Under the pieces are notes generated by a model. It did not search any database. It saw only the letters and a program-made list of their open reading frames with translations, and was not told the DNA's origin. A DNA stretch of 64,000 bases, from IMG/VR virus record IMGVR_UViG_3300017730_000002, positions 45,287-109,286 of that record; one strand, given 5' to 3'. Shown piece by piece: positions 30,606-42,600 of this stretch; position 1 is the stretch's first letter, and each line of letters begins with the position of its first letter. The DNA is from a virus. The translations under genes were made by a program, and so were the position numbers.

Positions 30606-30761
30606 TCAAGTACGATCAAATACATGCAATGATAAAGTACATATAAATAAATATAAAGTAAACGTATTCATTTGTTCTTTCTCATTTGGTGCTATATATT
30701 CCCAACCTAAAGCACACCTATCATGAGGCCAATGCAAAGCTATATCTAATTGCCAATTCAT
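30606..30761 (-). CDS. Small conserved-looking protein, 51 aa
   Basis: Last gene of the minus operon. Its ATG overlaps the stop of the 1,945-aa gene by one base (TAATG), a clear coupling signal. The peptide has an aromatic N-terminal half (MNWQLDIALHWPHDRCALGW) and a C-terminal hydrophobic strand (TLYLFICTLSLHVF). Its look recalls a small protein found repeatedly in Bacteroidota phages, but this is from memory. Function unknown. Confidence 0.6.
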   Translation of the reverse strand: MNWQLDIALHWPHDRCALGWEYIAPNEKEQMNTFTLYLFICTLSLHVFDRT

Positions 30762-33700
30762 TATCTTAAATTTTCAAATTGTTCATTCTTCTTAATTGCC
30801 CACATAGGCGATAAGTTTTTACCTGTCAATCCTATAGTTTGACCTAAGTGATTCCATATTTTATTTGAACCTTCTTTTTGCCAATCGTAATATCCAACAT
30901 CTTGTTTATAGTATGCTTTTTCACTTCCAGTAGCAAGATTATATAAATCATTTAAGATTCTTACATAAGCTACAACAGTAGGTCCAAGCATTATAGTACT
31001 ACTATCTATCATACTCAGTTGATCTTTAGCTCCCCATATCGGTAAAAAGAGTCTATTTTCTTTTTGAATCATAATTAATTGATAAAGAATCTGATTACCT
31101 GACCAACCAATTAAAAACGGATAGTCTTTCTCTTGTCTTTCTCTAATCTTTTTAAATCTATCTTCATCTCCTGGATCATAACCAAATAATAAACCAGCAG
31201 CTAAACCTAATATTGCTAAGTAAGCAGTTTCTGTAACTATCTTTCTCCATGCAGCTTTTTCTCTATCTGTCATATATTTACTTCTATATTGACCTGTGGT
31301 TAACATTTTTCTAAGTGAATCTATAGCATCTATATAATAACCTCGTGTAAGCTCATTAGTATTCCAATTGTATACATCACCAAATAAATTGTTTTTTGCT
31401 GTATCAAACTGGAATCTATTAAGAACCATACCTGTTAAAAATCTTCTAGAGAAAGTGGCAAGACTATAACCAAGATACTTTTCTGCAAGAGGGCTATCTA
31501 TTTTATTAGTTATACCATTAAGTCTTGCGTTTGCATCTGCAATAATTAACTTAAGATTATTAAACTGAGTAGACTTGCTAATAATTAGCTTTTCCCCTGG
31601 CTCAAGTTTTCTTTTAGATTTTATTTTATTCTTTGCCATTAACTTTTCAACAGGTATAGAATACTGTTTAGCAATGCTCTCTAAAGTATTACCTTCACCT
31701 ACTGTATGATTAATTGGAACATGAGAATATTCAGGATCCACACCTTCTTTTAATTTTAATACACCATCCTCATCAGTTGTCCAAGCATCTGCATATGGAA
31801 TTTGTTTTACTGTACCATCTGGCTGCATTACATCAACCATCTGTTTATACATTATTCCAAATCCAAGTTCCATAGCTGAATTTTGTTCCATTAGTTTCCT
31901 ATCTGAATAAAGCCACTTTCCATCAAAAAAATCAGTGACCAAAGTCCTAGTGGTTGACTCACCAAACTCAGTTCTAGATTTACCTGGGGCCATATCAAAA
32001 GCTTCTGATATTTGTACATCCATAGGTTTAGCACCTCTAGCATAATTACCAACTGTACCCATTTGCCACGTAGCTTTAGCTGCTCTATACTTACCTCTGA
32101 CTAAAGTTCTAGCATCTAAATACTTTCCACCCGCAGCTTCTATAGCTTTATTAAACTGCATACCTCCTCTGTTTTTTAAAGAAGATTGAGGATTTAATGC
32201 AAAGAATGCTCGTGCTGCATTACCTGATAAAGCTCTCATAGCTTTTGTAAGAGGTCTGTTATTTTGCTGAAATTCTGACACTCTTTGTCCATAATAAGTT
32301 CTATCTATAAACTCTCTAAGTGCAGTTATTCGCTTGTCTTCACCTTTATTTTTAGAAATTAGATTTAGTCTAGATGAAATTTTACCTGTATTACGACTTG
32401 CAACATTTAAATTTTTGATAGCATTTTCATCATCAGATATAATACCTAATATTGCATTCATTACAGGTTCATCTTCCATCAAAGCTTTTTGTTCATTTAA
32501 AGAATACAGATAATCCCATATAGATCTCATAGCATCTGTAGAGGTTTCTGCTAAAGATAGTTTATACATACCTCGTACTGGAACTCTTGTAATTCTATTT
32601 CCCTCTAAATCTGTTGGAATATAAATAAGTGATTCATCAAAATTAAAACCATCTTCTGCATCATCTTTTTTTCCTTGTACATAGGAACTCACATATTCTA
32701 GTGCAGTACTTACCTGTTCTTTTTTGGCCTTTAGTTTTGCTGCTGTTTGACCACTAGTAAATGCTTCTACATTTGTTCTTTGTCTAAATCTAGGTAAATC
32801 TAAATACATTCTAGAAGAAAGTACAGCGTCTTTCTGTAGATCTAAAAGTTCTTTTTTATAACCTTGCAATAATTTAAACTTAGCATCGTTCTTAGATTGC
32901 ATTTCATAGAACTTCTTGTTTTGATATTTATCATCAAAGGCTCCATTAATTACATCTCCTGTAAATTCTTTTGGTAAAAAGTTACCTCTATTGTCTATTA
33001 TAGTACCTACGTATTGAGATCTATCGGCACCCATAGGTATAGTTCTGTACTTATCTTTTATAGTTGAAGTAGAATACTTAGCAATTGGTACACCTTGTAT
33101 GTTAATGGTATTACCTTCTGAGTCTTTTATAGAAGTAGTTTTGTAATGATTTTTATTTGAAGGTCTTTCTAAACTCCAAACCTTTAGTCTAACAAATCCA
33201 GGAGACATTTTTTCTCCATCATACATGTCTCTTTCAAAGTGATTCTTATAAAACCATTCTTCAAATACAGACCCACCTTCAGTCTCATTAAATATTTTAT
33301 TTAAAGCTACCTTATCTAAAACAAAATCTTCTACAGTTTCAGCAGTAACAGGATCAGCTCCCGTACCCTCAAGTGCATCATTAAAAGCAGCAATATAATT
33401 ATCAGTTGGTGTGATGTTTCTAAGGGCATTTAGTTTTGAATATAGGTTTCTCATGTTACCTATTTCAATAGATGTCATTCCAAACTCATTTTGTCTTGTA
33501 GTTAAATCTTGAAACACCTTTAACTCATCTGCACTTAGTTTAGCTTTCTTAGATATCTTAAAATTAAGTTGGTTTAAAGTTCTAGACTCTGCTTTTGATA
33601 AACCAGTCTTTCTATCAAACAATAGATTCTGTGCTACTATTTCATTTTCAATTGTCTTTAATCTTTCAATCTGTATTGAGTTTAGATCTCGGCCATTAGG

Positions 33701-36598
33701 TTCACCATCTTTATCTGTAACAGTATTTACAATTCTAAATCTTTCTTCATAAAGACTATTAAGCTTTTCTATTACAGGATTATTACTTGACTTGGCCTGA
33801 AGTTTTCTTAAATCATTTAATATTTGATTTTTATCTTGATAGTATTCGCTAGTATATGCAACCTTGGTATTTTTTTCTAAGAATTTGTTTACTTGCTCAT
33901 TGAATAATTCAGGATTAGATTCTTGTGTAATACCTTCTCCAGCTAATACAACATTTATAAAGTGATTATAGTCATCTTCAAATCTTTGCATATCTGTAGA
34001 ATACTCATAAAACTTTTTAGATTCTTTTCTATACTTTCTTCTTACTAGTACTCTTTGAAGTTCTTCACCCTGCTTATACTTACCGTTTATATCTACAAGA
34101 TTGTAGAGTTCATCATACTTTATTTTAGCTTCTTTAGATGCACTAAACTCTAAAAGATCATCGAGATCAGTCCAGGCATCATTTACATTTAATACATTAA
34201 GTTCCTCAAGAGCCTTCTGTCTTTCAACAAATGCTTCTGCAGAAACTTTAGCTGATATAGTTATTTCTCTTTTAGTAGAAGGGTCATATATGGTATTAGG
34301 TTGCTCCCATATTTTTCTAACATTATATACCTCTTGAGTATATGGTCTATGCATATACTTTTCGTGAAAGTCATTAAGCTCCTTAGTAGCCTTTATTATA
34401 GCATCTTTGTCCCCACTTTTGTGTGCAATTTCTAAGTTATTTTGAAGACGATCTCTATCAAATCTCCAACCTTTAAACTTATCAATTACAGAATAAATTT
34501 CATACTCTTCAATTTCATTAGTATTTGGATTTATTTCAGCTACAGTATCCACAAAAAGCAATGCTTCAGCAACCTGTTTAGGATTAGTTATATCTACACC
34601 TGCTGCTTTAAAAAGAGGATTTAATTTTTCACCAATTCTATTAACTTGATTAAGACTTTGTGTTTCTGATAAAGATAACTTGTTCTTTGTATATCTGTAT
34701 ACAGAACCCAGTAAGTCATCTACATTACCCAAAGGAGTATACATTGCTCCTATATTTCCAAGATCTTCTGTTCTACCCTCTAAGTAATTTAAAATAGTAT
34801 CTCTGCTTATCCTTTTTGCAATATAAGTTTTGATATTGTTAATGATAGGTTTACTTGCTGTGGTTTTCCTTGGTAAATTTAAAGATGAAACACTTCTTAC
34901 ATTTTCATTATCTATCTTATTTAAAATATCTTTTACAAAGGCATCTATCTCTTCTTCTGTAAAATTATCTGCTGCCAATAAACGCCTTACTTCTGATTCA
35001 AAGTTCCCCCTAATATTTTCAGACATTGCCTCAGTGTTCTCTTCAAAAAATTGCACCGTAAAATCTTTACTAAGAGTACTTACTAACTGTAAGTTATCTT
35101 CAATACTTTGTGATATGGCAGCAAGTTTATTCATAAAAGGATTTGATCTATCAGAACTTTTTAATCTTAATCTTGCATTATCTATAAATTGTTTTTCAGC
35201 TGCTAAGAGTTTTTTGAAGTATTGAATTTTTGCAATACCGTCTGTAGATAGATGTCTCTTATCTTTTTCAAGTTCTCTTAATATATTATTAATCTTATTT
35301 GAAAAAGTTTCAATCTCACTAATACTGTTTATAAGAGCAATAGATCTAGTTCTTAAATCAGACTCTTGTTCTGCTAAACCATCAGCTACTTTATCAAGAT
35401 TCTCTTCAGATAATCTACCATCTTTTGTTTTAAATGGCGCCACATAATCTCTAATATTTTCCAATACAGCCCTACCACCTTCAGCTTCAAGTTCTTCTTT
35501 TAACTTTTTAGGGCTATTTTTTAATACACGTATTTGATACTGCATTTCTTCACCCATTGTATCAATAGTTTCTTGTAAAGCCTTATCAGAAGATTGACTA
35601 AGATCCTTTAAAAACTGTTCTGTTTCTTTTCTAAAGTCAGCCAAATCAGATTTAATATATTCAAAATCCTCTATTACAAAGTCTTTATTAATCATCATAT
35701 CAACTAACTCATCAAGTGTAGTTGACATTTTAAGTTTCCCAAGATTTACTTTTTTTCCAGCCAATGCCCTAACAACTTGTTTTATAGCATAAAGTATTTT
35801 CTTTAGTAGTTTTTGAAACTCTGTATCATTATCTATAACATCATTTATTATTTCATTCCCACCAAGCTCAATTGCTTTTACTAAAACTTCTTCTTTAAAT
35901 CTATCTGTATTAGGTTCTAGTTCAGGGTATAAATCTTTAACAGAATTTATTATTGCTTTTCCTTTATCTGTACTCGCTGTCTGATCGTAAAGATTATAAA
36001 ATAATTTAGCATTCTGCTTCTGAATGGCTTTCATAAAAGGATGCGCAAATTCATGTAACACATTAGATGAATTGAACTGACCCTCAATAAAATACACTTT
36101 ATCTCCATAGAAAAATGCAGATACACCAGCCTTCAATGGCGTAGGTGAATTTTCTAATAATAGTTCTGCCTCAGTTTGTGTAATAATAACTGAATCTATA
36201 CCAAATATTTTAGTAAACTTATCAGATAATGCTTTTGCAATAAGTTTATCTTTCTCTACCCTTAATCTTTCATCAGTAAAAAGATCATCAGTATCATACA
36301 AGTATCTATCATTGTATTCTATACCAGCTCTTCTAGCATCAAGCCTTTGAACTTGTCTTGCTTCTTCTATTTCTAGATTTAGCTCCTCTTCAAAGTATTG
36401 ATTTACTAAACCTGGCGATATGTATATATCTCTTTCTACAGTATCACCTAATCTAAATGTCACAACTTCTTCTCCAAATCTTTGATTTATAGTATTAGCT
36501 AAAGCTCTAGCATTTTTAATATTCATACCAAGTCCTGCGCTAGATAATCTATCTACTACATCATAAAGGTTAGATTTTATTTGTTTTCTACAAGGCAT
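30761..36598 (-). CDS. Giant virion-associated protein: zincin, LysM, membrane segment, 1,945 aa
   Basis: Probable virion or ejected protein of the crAss-like giant block. N-terminal zincin-like site H182-E-F-A-H186 within a metallopeptidase-like segment. The middle ~1,200 residues are helical and charged. A LysM domain lies at about residues 1629-1675 (HTVGEGNTLESIAKQYSIP ... PGEKLIIS), which binds peptidoglycan or chitin-like glycans. A hydrophobic helix at about 1786-1804 (AYLAILGLAAGLLFGY) may enter a membrane. Together this fits crossing or modifying the host envelope during DNA entry. It lies directly downstream of the RNA polymerase gene. Confidence 0.75.
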   Translation of the reverse strand: MPCRKQIKSNLYDVVDRLSSAGLGMNIKNARALANTINQRFGEEVVTFRLGDTVERDIYISPGLVNQYFEEELNLEIEEARQVQRLDARRAGIEYNDRYLYDTDDLFTDERLRVEKDKLIAKALSDKFTKIFGIDSVIITQTEAELLLENSPTPLKAGVSAFFYGDKVYFIEGQFNSSNVLHEFAHPFMKAIQKQNAKLFYNLYDQTASTDKGKAIINSVKDLYPELEPNTDRFKEEVLVKAIELGGNEIINDVIDNDTEFQKLLKKILYAIKQVVRALAGKKVNLGKLKMSTTLDELVDMMINKDFVIEDFEYIKSDLADFRKETEQFLKDLSQSSDKALQETIDTMGEEMQYQIRVLKNSPKKLKEELEAEGGRAVLENIRDYVAPFKTKDGRLSEENLDKVADGLAEQESDLRTRSIALINSISEIETFSNKINNILRELEKDKRHLSTDGIAKIQYFKKLLAAEKQFIDNARLRLKSSDRSNPFMNKLAAISQSIEDNLQLVSTLSKDFTVQFFEENTEAMSENIRGNFESEVRRLLAADNFTEEEIDAFVKDILNKIDNENVRSVSSLNLPRKTTASKPIINNIKTYIAKRISRDTILNYLEGRTEDLGNIGAMYTPLGNVDDLLGSVYRYTKNKLSLSETQSLNQVNRIGEKLNPLFKAAGVDITNPKQVAEALLFVDTVAEINPNTNEIEEYEIYSVIDKFKGWRFDRDRLQNNLEIAHKSGDKDAIIKATKELNDFHEKYMHRPYTQEVYNVRKIWEQPNTIYDPSTKREITISAKVSAEAFVERQKALEELNVLNVNDAWTDLDDLLEFSASKEAKIKYDELYNLVDINGKYKQGEELQRVLVRRKYRKESKKFYEYSTDMQRFEDDYNHFINVVLAGEGITQESNPELFNEQVNKFLEKNTKVAYTSEYYQDKNQILNDLRKLQAKSSNNPVIEKLNSLYEERFRIVNTVTDKDGEPNGRDLNSIQIERLKTIENEIVAQNLLFDRKTGLSKAESRTLNQLNFKISKKAKLSADELKVFQDLTTRQNEFGMTSIEIGNMRNLYSKLNALRNITPTDNYIAAFNDALEGTGADPVTAETVEDFVLDKVALNKIFNETEGGSVFEEWFYKNHFERDMYDGEKMSPGFVRLKVWSLERPSNKNHYKTTSIKDSEGNTINIQGVPIAKYSTSTIKDKYRTIPMGADRSQYVGTIIDNRGNFLPKEFTGDVINGAFDDKYQNKKFYEMQSKNDAKFKLLQGYKKELLDLQKDAVLSSRMYLDLPRFRQRTNVEAFTSGQTAAKLKAKKEQVSTALEYVSSYVQGKKDDAEDGFNFDESLIYIPTDLEGNRITRVPVRGMYKLSLAETSTDAMRSIWDYLYSLNEQKALMEDEPVMNAILGIISDDENAIKNLNVASRNTGKISSRLNLISKNKGEDKRITALREFIDRTYYGQRVSEFQQNNRPLTKAMRALSGNAARAFFALNPQSSLKNRGGMQFNKAIEAAGGKYLDARTLVRGKYRAAKATWQMGTVGNYARGAKPMDVQISEAFDMAPGKSRTEFGESTTRTLVTDFFDGKWLYSDRKLMEQNSAMELGFGIMYKQMVDVMQPDGTVKQIPYADAWTTDEDGVLKLKEGVDPEYSHVPINHTVGEGNTLESIAKQYSIPVEKLMAKNKIKSKRKLEPGEKLIISKSTQFNNLKLIIADANARLNGITNKIDSPLAEKYLGYSLATFSRRFLTGMVLNRFQFDTAKNNLFGDVYNWNTNELTRGYYIDAIDSLRKMLTTGQYRSKYMTDREKAAWRKIVTETAYLAILGLAAGLLFGYDPGDEDRFKKIRERQEKDYPFLIGWSGNQILYQLIMIQKENRLFLPIWGAKDQLSMIDSSTIMLGPTVVAYVRILNDLYNLATGSEKAYYKQDVGYYDWQKEGSNKIWNHLGQTIGLTGKNLSPMWAIKKNEQFENLR

Positions 36599-36619
36599 AA
36601 TTCTTTTTTATAAATATAA

Positions 36620-39600
36620 TTAAAATCCACAGAAATCATCTGTTCTATCTATTGGAGGTTTACCCTTAGGTCCAAATTCTTTTTTAACATCTTCTTCAAA
36701 TTTACTTAAGTCTCTCTGATCCATACGGAGAGTACCATCTGGATTACGTACTACTCTTCCAGATAAATATCCTGGAGGTTGATCACCAGTTGTTGTATCG
36801 GTAGTAAAATCAGTATTAAGATTTCTTCTAGTTAAAAAGCTATCTGTAAGAATTTGTAGAACTTGTTTATTAGATAAAAGATTTAATAACCACTTGGTAA
36901 ACTTCTTCCACCAGTTTAGAGCTTCACCTTTTTGTGCTACTACTTGTTCTCCTATAGCTTGAACTAAAGCTTCTTCCCCACCAAATCTTCTTATTCCTTC
37001 CTGAACAAGTTCATTGTCTCTAAAGTATGCAATGTAATGATGAGCATACTCATGAGGCAAAGTATCTTGTTTTTGGTTTGCCGCATCAATTAAAACAGTC
37101 ATAGCTTTTATATTAGCCTGACCTATAATTTTATCTTTGTAAGTTTGATTTAATAAATATAAATCACTAAATACATTAGTAGTGCTACCATAAACAAGTT
37201 TATTTGTTAAACGACTGTTTAAATCAGTTAAGTCTGCTAACTTTTGAAAAGGTGCTTCATAACCAGTAAACAAGCTCTCCTGAACTTTATCCCATTGATC
37301 TGTAGCAGTCATAGAAAGCACTCCTTCAGCTATACCATTGTTTAAGTCTTTAAATAACTTACCACTTGATTCTGCAGTTACAGCATTTAAGAACCAACCT
37401 GGAACTGGAGCCATTATATCTCCTGCTGTATTTATATCTTTATCGTCTGCAGTAAATTCATCTTTATTAGCAAGTACATATTTAACCAAGTCTTGTTTAG
37501 CTTTTAATTTTACATACTCTTCATTTTTTTTACGTTCAAGTAAGTCATTACTATTATGAAAATAGGTAGGGCTTGTTAGTCCTCGCAAACCATCAGTAAT
37601 ACCATTAGTAGCTAGGATATCTTCTGCTAAATCACCAAGACCACTTTCTATGGCAGATGATGGTGCAGGTCCGTAATAATGCTCCCAAGACAGCTCAAAC
37701 TGAGATATCCTTCCTTTAACAAGATCAGCTTTTCTTTGCTCAGGTGTTTGAAATTGTACTTTAAGTCTTTGTTTTAATAACTCCTTTTCTAAGTTTTCTA
37801 AAGCTACATAATCAATTCCTTTTTTGATTCTGTCTGTATTATTTTTAAAATCTTTTAAAGCAAGTTGTGCATCAATCCAACGATCATCAGATGATGTGAC
37901 TTCTTCACCACTATAATATGTTACATCTTTATATAACTTTTCCCCAGTAACTGGATCTTTTCCAGCACGTTCTCTTCGTTTAGAAGGTACTCTTTCATAT
38001 AACTTATCTAGTTTACCATTTATAAAGTTATATGTATATATACCTTCTTTTCCTTGTAAGTTAAAATCTCTACGAACACCAGGAAATGTTTTAGTAATGT
38101 ATGGACTCATACTTTGACCAATATCAAAATAATTCTGAGCAGTTACAAAAAGTTCAAATAAATCCTTTTTAGTTTTTGTACCATTATCAAATCCTGAAAT
38201 AGTATCTTTAATCTTTTTAATTTCTAGATCTGCTAAATACTCAAGATCTTTATCGGCTTGTTCAGCTATTTCAATGTCTTTAATGTATTGAGGATTATTA
38301 GGATCCATACCGCTTTTTTCTCCTTCCTCAAGTCTTTTAAGTTCTTGTTGAGTTGACCAATCAAGAATTTCTTCACCGTAAGTATCATATAATAAATAAC
38401 CTAATGCATAAACATCTAAAGTAACTCTACCTCCATACTCTACGTTTATATACTTATAAGGATCACTCTTTATAGCATTTTCCATTGTAGCTAAAAAAGC
38501 TACTTTATTTTTACGGCTAAATGCATAAAATTGAGAAGCGGCTTTTTTTAAAGGTGCTGTTAATTCTGCAATAACTTTTTGCGTTGTTTCTTGAGATCTT
38601 TTCATCTCCTGATTGAACACATCTGGACTAGAATCAAATCCAATGGGATCATTTGTAAAATTCAGCTTTATGTTAGGATACTTTTCTCTTAATACAGCTT
38701 CAATTTTCTTAGATAACTCTTCACTAAATTTAGTATCAAATCCAGTGGTGTCAGGACCTAAAATTATTTCAGGGTTTCTACTCACAAAACTTTCAAAACC
38801 TTTTAAGTCAGCTTCATTACCTAGTATATGTATTTGATCTATATCATATACCACATAAATATCTGTAGGAGTTGGATCCATTGTATTTTTTATAATAGAA
38901 GAATCCTTATTAGTTTCTTTATCTTCTTTTATAATAGCAGCAAATGACTTATCTCTTCTAGTTTGTTCTTTTTGCGTATAAGTACCAGGATTTTTCATAT
39001 CCAAAATAACTTTAACTAAATTTCCATCAAATGCAGAAAAACCTTCTTCTCTTGTTTTTTTTATAAACTCAGAAGCTTCTTTAAATGTTAAGTTCTTTCT
39101 TATTCTTTCATCAGATTGAAAAGCATCTCCAGTTTGTTTAGGTTTTAAATAGACAGCATATTTAATCTTGTTATCATAAAATTCATTTGCTTTTGCAAGT
39201 CTACCTTTTTTAAATGCATATAATGTAAAAGAACCACCGTCATCATCCATTACATTTCGAGGCTTTTCAAAAAATTCCTCTTGCTGTTCTAAAGTTGATT
39301 TATCATATAAAGTCTTTAATATACCATTAGCATCAATAGTATCTTGTTCTATGTATGTACTAAAAGGGTCCGCTGTTAAATATTCTAAAGCTGTTGAAGG
39401 GTTATCTGCAAAAAAGAACCCTTCTTGTGCAGATGAAGATCTAGTATAAGATCCAAGTTTTTCTTTTGAAAATGGTTTAAAATTTTCATCAGTACCATGA
39501 TATAAAATATCTTTTACTTGACTATTTGGGAATATAGATTGTATGTATTCAGCATATTGTTCTTTTGTACCAATAGCAGCAAGCTCAGGATTTTCAGAAA

Positions 39601-42600
39601 ACAGCACATCTATTTCAGGATTAACTTGATCAGTAACCATTAGCTTACTAAACTCGTCATTGAAGATAATGTTAGATGGTATAGGTCCTGCAGATGCAAA
39701 CATCTCTGCCATCTCTAAAGGACTATATCCATTTAGATTTCTACCTTGTGTTGTGTATAAAACATATGCATTTCTACTAGGATTTTTTGTATAGTAGTCA
39801 TACATATTTTTTATTTGATTTATAATCTCATCTTTAGGAACCTGTCTAGCAGGATCATCCATAGGAAGTTGCCAATCAGTTACGGTTTGTATTGCATAAG
39901 ATGAACCTTCCGTACCTGTTTGAAATCCTCTAGGTTGGCCTACTATAACTCTAAGACCCTTACCTTCAATCTTTTGTTTTTTATATGCTCTAGAATCATT
40001 AGCATATAGAATACCAGCTGTACCTCCACCGTGGAATCCATCTTGATTAGATCCAAATACAGTATCTTCATTACCTTTTAGGTTTTTAATATCAACAAGA
40101 CCTGTATAAGTTTTAACCTTAGCAGGCGGTTGAGTAGATTTATCTATGTTTCCACTTTTTACAGCATTATGTCTAAGTGTAATACTAAATCTTTTAGACT
40201 TATTTCCTTCAGCATCTATACCATGTTTATAATTGATTTGCCCATCTTTACCCATTATTAAACCTAGGCCAGATTTCATAGATATTTTATATTCTTTTTT
40301 ACCCTTTAGAATCATAGTTCTTTCATCACCAAAACTTATAGTTACTACAGAAGGATTTAACTTACCTTTATTATTTAATATAGGCTCGTTGTCTGTATGG
40401 AATCCTATTTTTTGACTACCATCCTTATATTCATTTATAAGAACCATATCAAAGTATCCATCCTCAAAACCTAAATCTCTAGTTATTTTAGAGACCAACC
40501 TTTGAAGTTCAACACTTCCTGTATTAGCAGGCCTAGTTGTCCCTGAATAAGAATAACTTTCATCAGAAAAATACATACTGCGTCTACCCCTACCAAATTT
40601 ATCAGAAGACTTATGCTCAGATTCATAAGTTTGATCATACAATGTTTCTATAAAATCAAAAACTTTTTTAGACTCTTCGTTTGTAAAAACTTGTTTAGTA
40701 AAAACTTCGGCATCTTCTACATTAACACTTTTTAAACCCTTGGTATTTACTAAACCATTAGTAAGTAAAGTTGCAATGTCTAAATCACTACTTTGATCTG
40801 TTGGTTGAACAGGAGCTATAGGAGCACCATATTCTTTAGGATCTACCACTAAGTCTATAAACTTATCGGTTGACATTTTACCAAATTTTAAAAGCTTCTT
40901 AAATACAAATTCAAAAGTAGCATCATTGCTTTGAGCATCTGTGAAATTCTGACCAGCTACATTCATTATATTTACAAAGTTCTCATAAGGAAGAACATCA
41001 ATCATTGAATCTCTATTATATCCACCTGTACCATTTTGATATATAGATATCAAAGGTAACCTCGCAAATAATCTAGACAATCTTAAGTTCTCAGCTCTAT
41101 CAGCTACTTTCTTTACAGCAGGGTCTGCAAGATCTTTTAAGTTTTGGTAATAGATATCGCCAAGACCTTCTGTCTTTTTTACTTGAGATATGTTTCGTAA
41201 TGATAAAACTTTTATACCAACATTATCACCAAACTGTTTAGGAATATAAAGCTGCTCAAGTATAGGATACTTTTGCTTTAAATCTGCATTTCTGTCTATA
41301 CTGTCAATTACAGTTTGTGAATAAGAATAAGCTCCTGTTCCCATAATTACAGATCTATTATAAGAATCCAGAAGCGCTTCTTTATTCAAGAAGTATTCAT
41401 AGGCTTGTTTTGTAGCATTCTCTTCAGTAAAATTAAACTGAGTTTTTAAAGTATTCTTAACAGCAATAAATTCTTTGTCACTAGATATATTTTCTAGTGG
41501 TATTCTAGATCTTAAATACTCTCTTGCTATTACATACTTTTTATACTGTATAACATTATCAAATATATCTTTATTAAAAGTTCTTAGACCTTCTTTAGGA
41601 TATGTTATAGAATTTTTTAGATAAGCTTTGTTAAAAAAGTCTCTTTCTATTTTAGCATTATCTACATATATAACATCTGACTGTTCTGTCATATTAGCCA
41701 TTGCACCTCTTTCTACACCTTCTCTGTTTATAATCTTACGGCCCATGTATGTTTCAGGAGTAGATGTTAGCTTACCATTAGAATCCACAAAACCTGTCTG
41801 ATAGTTTTGGAATATATAATCCATCAAACTATCTTTAAATCTTGTTATAAGTAAAGACTTCTCATCTCTGGTTGCTCTTATAAAAGGAAGTTCTCTCTTA
41901 AGAAAATCATTAACTCTGTCATTATTTCTAAATTGAAACACAGGAGTTACAATATCTTTAATAAGATCACCTATCCTGAAGCTACTTAATATAGATTCTT
42001 CTCTTAGTTTTCTTACAAGCTGTTGATCCACCTTTGTTAGATCAGCTAAACCTTCATAATTAGCTTCTTTAAGAATTATTTCTTGTAGTGTTCTTGATGT
42101 AGTTGTATCAGGATTAGACTGAAGCTTTAAACTTGTCAAACCTTTTAACTGCTTTTCAATTTCTAAGAAATGAAGAAACATATTTAATCCTACGTTATTT
42201 GCTCTAGGATCATTTGAAATAGTATCTCTATTTACAGAAGCCATATCACTAGTAGTAAAGACATCCTTATCTCCCATTCTTCTACTTAAAACATCATAGA
42301 AGTTTTTATTAGTTATATACTGGTATACCGTAATATCTTGATAATCTTCTGTTGTAAACTCAAGTAAGCTACCCTTTCTATTTTGTTCAAGAGCTATTTT
42401 TTCAATAGTTCTACCTGCAGCTTCGTATTTTACAAACTGGCGCTCAACACCTTCTGTTGAATACTCGCTACCCAGCTTTCTCTGTTGAGCAGCGTATTCT
42501 ATTACATAAGGGTTAGATACAAACTGTACTGCTGACTTAATTGGAACACCAGCTTTTATTAAGTACAAAAGTATCGGAGCTACCTCTCTATTACCTTGAA

